64,000 bases of DNA from Oscillospiraceae bacterium (GTDB taxonomy: Bacteria; Bacillota; Clostridia; Oscillospirales; Oscillospiraceae): positions 1 to 64,000 of the forward strand of contig AP025582.1 in assembly GCA_022846075.1 (NCBI GenBank). Reading direction: 5' to 3'. Below are positions 58,970 to 64,000 of the stretch, one piece after another. Position 1 is the first letter of the stretch. Every line of letters begins with the position of its first letter. The notes under the pieces were generated by a model. That model saw nothing but the letters and a program-made list of their open reading frames with translations. It ran no database searches and was not told where the DNA came from. Position numbers and translations under genes: made by a program.

Positions 58970-59512
58970 TCAGTCCCCTTGACTTTCTAACGCCGATAAA
59001 AAACTTTGAAAAGCAGAAATAAAATATGTTTCTTGATAGGCCTCCTCTCGCAGATTACTTGAATCCTGATATAACGCATTATTAAGAATAATAAGATTTT
59101 GCTGTAATGAGGAAAACCATTCTAGATCGTCACTATCTAATGTCTCTCCATCAGACACTTTTGTAGCAAGAGAACCCAGATGTTGCTGAAGCAGCGCCAA
59201 ATCAAATGTATCAAAATCTGAAGCGAAACTGGTAGGAGGTTTTAGCAATCCGACACTGACAGGTCGAGCAATAGTACAGTATATAGACGCCTCTGACAGC
59301 GAGTTATAAAGTATAGATAATTTGGGCCCATCAAGACTTTTAAAATCAGTACATGCAATAGTTTCGGTTGAAAACACAGAAAAAATGGTGCAAAAGTTTT
59401 GAATGAAATGTTCTTCATTCCTCCGCTGTGCTTGTATATATAGTAAGCATTGCACACCCAATAGAAAACATAATAAGGTAGACACAAGCGGCCAATATTT
59501 TTTTGCTTTCAT
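58970..59512 (-). CDS. Hypothetical membrane-anchored protein, AT-rich
   Basis: A 180-residue protein with one N-terminal hydrophobic segment (residues 8-28, WPLVSTLLCFLLGVQCLLYI) and a helical outside part, no family recognised. GAGGTAG lies about 8 nt before the ATG. Strong AT codon bias unlike the surrounding chromosome suggests acquisition. The R3 copy 3 module upstream supplies a promoter, and copy 2 a terminator. Confidence 0.65.
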   Translation of the reverse strand: MKAKKYWPLVSTLLCFLLGVQCLLYIQAQRRNEEHFIQNFCTIFSVFSTETIACTDFKSLDGPKLSILYNSLSEASIYCTIARPVSVGLLKPPTSFASDFDTFDLALLQQHLGSLATKVSDGETLDSDDLEWFSSLQQNLIILNNALYQDSSNLREEAYQETYFISAFQSFLSALESQGD

Positions 59513-59643
59513 TAAGTATCTACCTCACAAAACTTTTATCTAATAAACTGAGTCATATCTTTTTGATAGGAAGATTGATAGCCATCATAGGGGAAAAGTT
59601 CATTTTCGATAAAATAGTTTCAAAATAATGTATGTATATGAAA

Positions 59644-59728
59644 AAGATATCACAAAGGCCGGTGCGGTGTCAACTTGCGGGATGGAAGAGGAAACCCCCG
59701 GCGGCTCATGTGCGCCGTCGGGGGCTCT
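59644..59728 (-). repeat. R3 terminator-promoter module, copy 3
   Basis: Hairpin AGCCCCCGACGGCGCACATG and partial complement after the gene at 59734, then -35 TTGACA (59673-59668), 18-nt spacer, -10-like TATCTT (59649-59644) for the gene at 58970. The -10 is the weakest of the three copies. Confidence 0.75.
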
Positions 59729-59733
59729 TTTGG

Positions 59734-60150
59734 TTAGTGGGGAGGAGAGTCTAGCGGAAAAACAGTCTCTTTGACCCCGCTCAAAATTTTATATCTGACT
59801 TGTCCCCAGGGGACTTTTTTATAAATGTTGGATTCACCATTGACGGTACTTAATGTTTCTATTATGTTATTGTCTGGTGTGCGTAAAATGAGCACTGGTC
59901 CATCATCAGGAATACCCTTACTCCATCCTGAAAAAATGACAATAATATTGTTCATAGCAGAAACGATGTCGTCTGCGTTATCAACATTGACAGGTTGAGT
60001 ACCGTATTCTGGCCTGTATGTGTATAGCATGGAAGGTTGAGTACGGATAACAGCACTAAGCGGTCGGGGGAAAAACAGGCAAATGAGAATAGTAACAATG
60101 AAAACAATAGGCAATATACGTTTAAAAAGTGTACGATGAGTTTTCTTCAT
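59734..60150 (-). CDS. Hypothetical membrane-anchored protein, AT-rich
   Basis: A 138-residue protein with an N-terminal basic stretch and one membrane segment (about 12-31, ILPIVFIVTILICLFF), then a beta-rich outside part (ADDIVSAMNNIIVIFSGWSK near 59-78). ATG 60150 is preferred (AAAGGA 7 nt upstream). No family recognised. Its anchored layout recalls the next gene upstream (60224); the two may act together. Confidence 0.65.
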   Translation of the reverse strand: MKKTHRTLFKRILPIVFIVTILICLFFPRPLSAVIRTQPSMLYTYRPEYGTQPVNVDNADDIVSAMNNIIVIFSGWSKGIPDDGPVLILRTPDNNIIETLSTVNGESNIYKKVPWGQVRYKILSGVKETVFPLDSPPH

Positions 60151-60223
60151 AACATTGTCCTTTGCCAATTAGGAAATAATATTACCTGCTAAAATTTAGG
60201 TGCAGTTAAAAACAATCCACAAA

Positions 60224-61117
60224 CTAACCCAAATAAATTTTTCCCACATAGCTAGGCAAGTTGTGTCGCTCAGGATATTCTGTTCCAGAACTCATAATCC
60301 AATTATATGCTTGCTGCATTTGATATGTTTTATCATTAAAATTTGGAGAAACTACATAATATTCACGACTTCTGAAAACGATTGTGTCCTCTCCGGGTCT
60401 CATATAAAATATTTCAGATTTTACAGTGCCATCATCAGACGAGTAATATCTGGTATATCCATTAGAACCAGATTGTAAATAAATGCCACGACAATTACAA
60501 TTTAAAGAATATCTATGCATTACTTCATCGTTTTCTGATACTGTAAAATTACCCCCATTTTCTTGTCGAACATTATCATAGGAAATAGATAGCAATGTGC
60601 TCCCGGCAAAGTCGACAAAGAATTTAAAAACCCCGGTAAGGAAGCCGCTTACGTTATTTTTCCCGATTTTGGAGGTATCTTCAATTACCTGGCTTTTGTA
60701 AGTGGAATAATATGCAGAATAAAATGTAAACCCATTATAAGTACCATAGTAAGTAGGGGCAACGGCCGCGACTTTTGGTGTCAAAACAGTATAAGATTCC
60801 AGGACAAAATTGTCCTCGTCCAAAAAATCTTGCAGTTGGTCCAAACAAGAATCTTCAATATATTTATAACCTTGTTCAGCCAGTCCAAGGGATTTAACAA
60901 AAGCTATTGCTGAATTAACATTGGCTTTGTGCTGTGCGGTATCATCCGGATTTTTGGAATTGTAAGTTGTGGTAGAAAAATCAACAGTGAACTGGTTATA
61001 TAAGGTTTTGTCAATGCCTGTTTGGGAGTATTCGTCTGTCGCATGAGCAGAAAAAACAGTCATAGACATAAGGCAAGAGATAGCTAAAATCAAACTTATA
61101 GCTTTTTTTAATTTCAT
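60224..61117 (-). CDS. Secreted protein of unknown function
   Basis: A 297-residue protein with a signal peptide (MKLKKAISLILAISCLMSMT, then cleavage near VFSAHA-TD) and no later membrane segment. The mature part is rich in Tyr, Ser and Asn with a central GTYNGFTFYSAYYSTYKSQV region and a C-terminal block ending PSYVGKIYLG. Only two Cys remain (NCNCRG). AAAAGGACGG precedes the ATG. Codon use is strongly AT-rich. No family recognised. Confidence 0.75.
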   Translation of the reverse strand: MKLKKAISLILAISCLMSMTVFSAHATDEYSQTGIDKTLYNQFTVDFSTTTYNSKNPDDTAQHKANVNSAIAFVKSLGLAEQGYKYIEDSCLDQLQDFLDEDNFVLESYTVLTPKVAAVAPTYYGTYNGFTFYSAYYSTYKSQVIEDTSKIGKNNVSGFLTGVFKFFVDFAGSTLLSISYDNVRQENGGNFTVSENDEVMHRYSLNCNCRGIYLQSGSNGYTRYYSSDDGTVKSEIFYMRPGEDTIVFRSREYYVVSPNFNDKTYQMQQAYNWIMSSGTEYPERHNLPSYVGKIYLG

Positions 61118-61147
61118 ATAAACCGTCCTTTTCTAAACGATAATTTT

Positions 61148-61540
61148 TTATCCATCCACATACCCGCTCACGATATCGGTGCCGTTAGAACCCACCACGG
61201 TGATGGTGTAGGCCATGCGGGTGTTGCCCTTGGACACGCGGGAATCGGTGTGGGATTTGCTGCGGGAGAGGGTGCTGGTGCCGCTCCAGCCCCAGCCGGT
61301 GATGCTTGACCAGCCGCCCGAGCTGGTTCTGACCTGTACGTCGATGTCGGCCGTGATCTTGGCGTTGGGCCCGGCGTTGCTGGCATCCACAGTCAGGCCG
61401 CAGGAGGCGGTATTGCCGGATACGGTAATTTTAGGAGTAAAATCAAATTCGTTTTTCGTTCGGGTGGCGGCATTGGCGCACAGAGACATACACAGTGCCA
61501 GGATAAGGGACAAGGAAATGATACGAACGTTTTTCTGCAT
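61148..61540 (-). CDS. Small secreted beta-rich protein
   Basis: A 130-residue protein with a signal peptide (MQKNVRIISLSLILALCMSL then CANA-AT) and an immunoglobulin-like beta-rich mature domain (ITVSGNTASCGLTVDASNAG, later TYTIT-like strands). ATG 61540 is preferred because it begins the signal peptide; in-frame ATGs at 61561 and 61597 add a soluble extension. It is GC-rich again, unlike the genes just downstream. Function unknown. Confidence 0.7.
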   Translation of the reverse strand: MQKNVRIISLSLILALCMSLCANAATRTKNEFDFTPKITVSGNTASCGLTVDASNAGPNAKITADIDVQVRTSSGGWSSITGWGWSGTSTLSRSKSHTDSRVSKGNTRMAYTITVVGSNGTDIVSGYVDG

Positions 61541-61651
61541 GGGAACCAAGCCTTCTCTCATTCGTGATAGGGCCCTCAGTTTTTGCCCTTCACTCATATA
61601 ACGGCTCAGCTCTCAAAAAGGTGACAGAATTTTTAAAAATATTTTAAAAAT

Positions 61652-62350
61652 TTATTGGCTTACGGCCCCAAGGCTTTCCGCCATTTTGATTAAAGCGTCC
61701 GTGGCGATGGTGGAGGTGAGAGAATAAACACAATGTCTGGTTTCGTCGGAAAGGATAAGTCGGCTGCTGAATTCGGAAGAAGTGGCGGTGTATAGCTGAC
61801 CGCTCATTCCATTTACTGTTATTTCAGAGCGGGTGGAGTGTTCATTGTCGAAGCCGAGGGAGCTTCCATCAACAGTAGCAATGATATAAAGGGTAATCCT
61901 TGTCCCATCTTCATTTTGATAAATAATATGCCAGTCCCCCATAAATTCCACGGCTTCCGTTTCCACAAACCCCTCCGGCACATAGCTGGGCCGGATGTTC
62001 CCCAGGTCTCCGACGTCCTCCGGGTCCCCGCTGAAGCGGTACTCGTCCACCTCCGGGTAGCGGTGGAAAATGACCTGCTCCACCCAGGCCCGGGTGGAGG
62101 GGTTGAGCCACAGCCCGCCCAGGGCGATCCCGGCGGCCACCAGCATCCAGACCGCCGCCCGCAGGGCCCTTTGCCACAGGGGGCGGAGAACCGGGAAGGG
62201 GTTTTGGAGCAGGGCATCCCGGCGGCGGAGGTACCGGCGGGAAAACGCGGGCTCGGGGAGCGGCCCCTCCAGCACGCCGGCCCAGTCCAACCGCTGGGCC
62301 TCCAGGAGGGCGGCGCGGAGGAGGGCGTCAAAACGTTCAGACTGATTCAC
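61652..62350 (-). CDS. Anti-sigma-like membrane protein (DUF4367-type)
   Basis: A 232-residue protein: cytoplasmic N-terminus (1-60), one membrane segment (about 65-82), and an outside DUF4367-like domain (IRPSYVPEGFVETEAVEFMG near 118-137, then IIYQNEDGTRITLYI). It overlaps the upstream ECF sigma gene by 14 nt and is its likely anti-sigma partner. The end of the protein is AT-richer than its start. Confidence 0.8.
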   Translation of the reverse strand: MNQSERFDALLRAALLEAQRLDWAGVLEGPLPEPAFSRRYLRRRDALLQNPFPVLRPLWQRALRAAVWMLVAAGIALGGLWLNPSTRAWVEQVIFHRYPEVDEYRFSGDPEDVGDLGNIRPSYVPEGFVETEAVEFMGDWHIIYQNEDGTRITLYIIATVDGSSLGFDNEHSTRSEITVNGMSGQLYTATSSEFSSRLILSDETRHCVYSLTSTIATDALIKMAESLGAVSQ

Positions 62351-62885
62351 GCTCGTATCCCTCCTCCCTGAGTTTTTCCATGAGCAGCTCCCGGCCCCGG
62401 CTCACCCGCTGCTTGACAGCGTCCTCCTTGAGGCCCAGATGGTGGGCGATCTCCTTTGTGGACCACTCGCAGACGAATTTCAGCTCCAGGACCCGGCGGT
62501 AGCGCTGGGGCATGGAGCGGATCAGCCCCACCAGGCGCCGGTAGGCGTCCTCCCCCTCGGTGTCCTCGGGAGCGGGGGCGTCCCAGTCCTCGGGAAGGCC
62601 GCCGCTCCGGCCTTCCTTTTCCAGGATGTCCAGGGAGAGGTTCTTCACTATGGTAACGGCCCAGGGTTCGATTTCGTGACAATTATTTTGATATATTTTC
62701 AAAAAAGTTTCAAAATGCCGCGCGACCCGCTCAAAAGCCCCGCTGACCGCCTCCTCCGCCAGGGCTGGATTCTTGAGGAGGCTCAGCGCCACGGCGTAGA
62801 GCTTGCGCTCATACCGGCGGTAAAACTCCGTGAACAGCGCTTTGTTGTCCTCCCCGTCGATGAGGGAGAGATAGAAGGCCAGCAT
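62337..62885 (-). CDS. RNA polymerase sigma factor, ECF type
   Basis: A 182-residue sigma factor: region 2 near residues 20-85 (TEFYRRYERKLYAVALSLLK, ALAEEAVSGAFERV), region 4 near 120-170 (SMPQRYRRVLELKFVCEWST, then KEIAHHLGLKEDAVKQRVSR). ATG 62885 is preferred: the frame opens at 62915, but that ATG overlaps a TATAAT -10 sequence (62919-62914), so transcription would begin after it. It is cotranscribed with the overlapping anti-sigma gene. Confidence 0.85.
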   Translation of the reverse strand: MLAFYLSLIDGEDNKALFTEFYRRYERKLYAVALSLLKNPALAEEAVSGAFERVARHFETFLKIYQNNCHEIEPWAVTIVKNLSLDILEKEGRSGGLPEDWDAPAPEDTEGEDAYRRLVGLIRSMPQRYRRVLELKFVCEWSTKEIAHHLGLKEDAVKQRVSRGRELLMEKLREEGYERESV

Positions 62886-62977
62886 ACCGGGCACCCCCCT
62901 TCCGCTTTTTTCCATTATAGCATTTTTGGGAAGGATGTGGTATAATACCTTACTTTTACCAAAGGTCGTGTGCGGGT

Positions 62978-63901
62978 ATGCTGGAACATTTTCTGGTGGT
63001 GCTGGGGCAGGTGACGACCCTCTTTCTCCTGATGGGAGTGGGGTTCGTGCTGGCCAAGAGAGAAAAGCTGACGCTGGTGGGGACCTCTGAGATGTCCTTC
63101 CTGCTGATGTACGTGGTCACTCCCTGCGTCATCATCGACTCCTTCCAGACCGAGTGGGAGGAATCCACCCTGCGCACCCTGGCGGTGGGCACCGCCGCCC
63201 TGGCGGGGTGCTACGTGGTGTACATCCTGGTTTCCCTCCTCTTTTTCCGCAAAAAAAAGCCCGACCTCCAGGCCCCCCTCCGGTTCGGAATGATCTACGG
63301 CAACACCGGCTTCATGGGCCTGCCCCTGGTGCGGGCGGTGCTGGGGGAGGAGGCGCTGATCTTCGCCGTCATCTCCATGGTGGTTTTCAACCTCTTTTCC
63401 TGGACCCACGGGGTGATGCTTATGGGCGGGCGGCGGGCCTTCTCCGTGAAGAAGCTGTTCCTCAACCCCGGCGTCATCGCCGTCACGGTGGGGCTGCCCC
63501 TCTTCCTCCTGCGGCTGCGGCTGCCGGGGCCGGTGTACAGCACCGTGGGGTTCCTGGGGGAGCTGAACACCCCGCTGGCCATGGTGGTCATCGGGGCCCA
63601 GATGGCCCGGGCCGACCTTTTGAGCACCTTCCGGGCGGGGGAGCTGTACGCCGCCTCGGCGGTAAAGCTCCTGCTGATGCCCACCCTCACCGCCCTGCTC
63701 CTCCTCCCCCTCCGGCTGGACCCCATGTTTTACGCCGCCACGGTCATCCTCTCCGCCGCCCCGGCGGCGGGCATCACCAGCATGTTCTCCGAGCGGTTCG
63801 GCCGGGACGCCGCCCGGGCGGCCCAGCTGGTGAGCCTGTCCACCCTCCTGTCCATCGCCACCCTGCCCGTGATGGCGGTGGTGGCCGAGATGCTGGGCTG
63901 A
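62978..63901 (+). CDS. AEC-family transporter (malate/auxin-carrier type)
   Basis: A 307-residue membrane protein with about ten segments in two inverted halves: MGVGFVLAKREKLTLVG near 19-35, RFGMIYGNTGFMGLPLVRAV near 102-121 (the conserved N-x-G-F-x-G-x-P motif), and LSAAPAAGITSMFSERFGRD near 260-279. AEC proteins carry organic acids and related anions; substrate unknown. It diverges from the ECF operon; the start region GCGGG gives a weak ribosome site. Confidence 0.88.
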   Translation: MLEHFLVVLGQVTTLFLLMGVGFVLAKREKLTLVGTSEMSFLLMYVVTPCVIIDSFQTEWEESTLRTLAVGTAALAGCYVVYILVSLLFFRKKKPDLQAPLRFGMIYGNTGFMGLPLVRAVLGEEALIFAVISMVVFNLFSWTHGVMLMGGRRAFSVKKLFLNPGVIAVTVGLPLFLLRLRLPGPVYSTVGFLGELNTPLAMVVIGAQMARADLLSTFRAGELYAASAVKLLLMPTLTALLLLPLRLDPMFYAATVILSAAPAAGITSMFSERFGRDAARAAQLVSLSTLLSIATLPVMAVVAEMLG

Positions 63902-63916
63902 CCTGTGCCAAGCGAT

Positions 63917-63959
63917 AAAAAAGCCCCCGCTTTCCGAATTGGAAAGCGGGGGCTTTTTG
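63917..63959. terminator. Bidirectional terminator after the AEC gene
   Basis: A 19-bp stem (arms 63917-63935 and 63941-63959) with GAATT loop, A-run before and T-run after; it also serves the minus-strand gene at the window edge. Confidence 0.9.
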
Positions 63960-63962
63960 AAG

Positions 63963-64000
63963 TTAGATCTCTTCCACAGTCTCAGTGCCGACGGTGGGGG
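63963..64000 (-). CDS. 3' end of a minus-strand gene, cut by the window
   Basis: The last 11 codons encode PTVGTETVEEI and a TAA stop (63965-63963), 4 nt from the shared terminator. Too short to identify. Confidence 0.5.
   Translation of the reverse strand, partial: PTVGTETVEEI

Overview
The window reads as the start of a chromosome from a GC-rich, endospore-forming member of the Clostridia, most like the Oscillospiraceae (Flavonifractor, Lawsonibacter or Pseudoflavonifractor type). Supporting points are the order dnaA, dnaN, S4-domain gene, recF, remB, gyrB, gyrA, two perfect DnaA boxes between dnaA and dnaN, a spoIIID gene, a T-box leader before ileS, and strong GC bias at third codon positions. 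No tRNA, rRNA, CRISPR array or intact insertion sequence was found.

Layout. 0-12 kb: replication genes, with small membrane proteins and a transglutaminase-like lipoprotein between them. 12-13 kb: a small DUF559 nuclease gene bounded by inverted termini of a dispersed palindromic repeat (called R1 here), translationally coupled to rnhA. 13-17.7 kb (minus strand): dtd, an MBL-fold hydrolase, hemZ, a uridine-kinase-like gene and mrp. 18-26.7 kb: an AT-rich vanZ-like gene, miaB, mutS, a CPBP protease, mutL and hfq; miaA is not in its common place between mutL and hfq. 26.9-35.8 kb: a division cluster (HlyD-like protein, yggS, sepF, divIVA), then an isoleucine T-box driving a zinc-ribbon ORF and ileS, then ylmH and a DUF896 gene. 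The gaps in this stretch are full of hairpin repeats.

35.8-45.3 kb: an antiporter behind what reads as a fluoride riboswitch, an XRE regulator, an ECF sigma/anti-sigma pair, ychF (with a second copy of its 3' end downstream), and a tryptophanase-like lyase with an NhaC-type antiporter beside a divergent GntR regulator. 45.6-49.4 kb: spoIIID, an autoregulated XRE/membrane-protein pair, a small membrane protein behind SOS-like boxes, and a large SLH-domain surface protein. 49.4-57.6 kb (minus strand): a DEAD-box helicase, shikimate kinase, thiT plus a HAD phosphatase under a TPP riboswitch, an alkyltransferase-like protein, rluD, lspA and an ABC exporter. 57.7-62.9 kb: small membrane and secreted proteins, several AT-rich, separated by a repeated terminator-promoter module, then a second ECF sigma/anti-sigma pair. 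The window ends with an AEC-family transporter and the last codons of a minus-strand gene.

The most interesting result is the R1/DUF559 system. R1 units occur at five loci. At one, two R1 termini enclose a DUF559 nuclease gene; at two others the same inward-facing termini enclose only about 35 bp that look like the first codons of such a gene. This is what an autonomous element and its internally deleted derivatives would look like. Other leads are the duplicated ychF 3' end, which has synonymous changes only, the fluoride-riboswitch-controlled antiporter, the triple SOS-like operator, and repeats in which hairpin stems differ in sequence but keep pairing.
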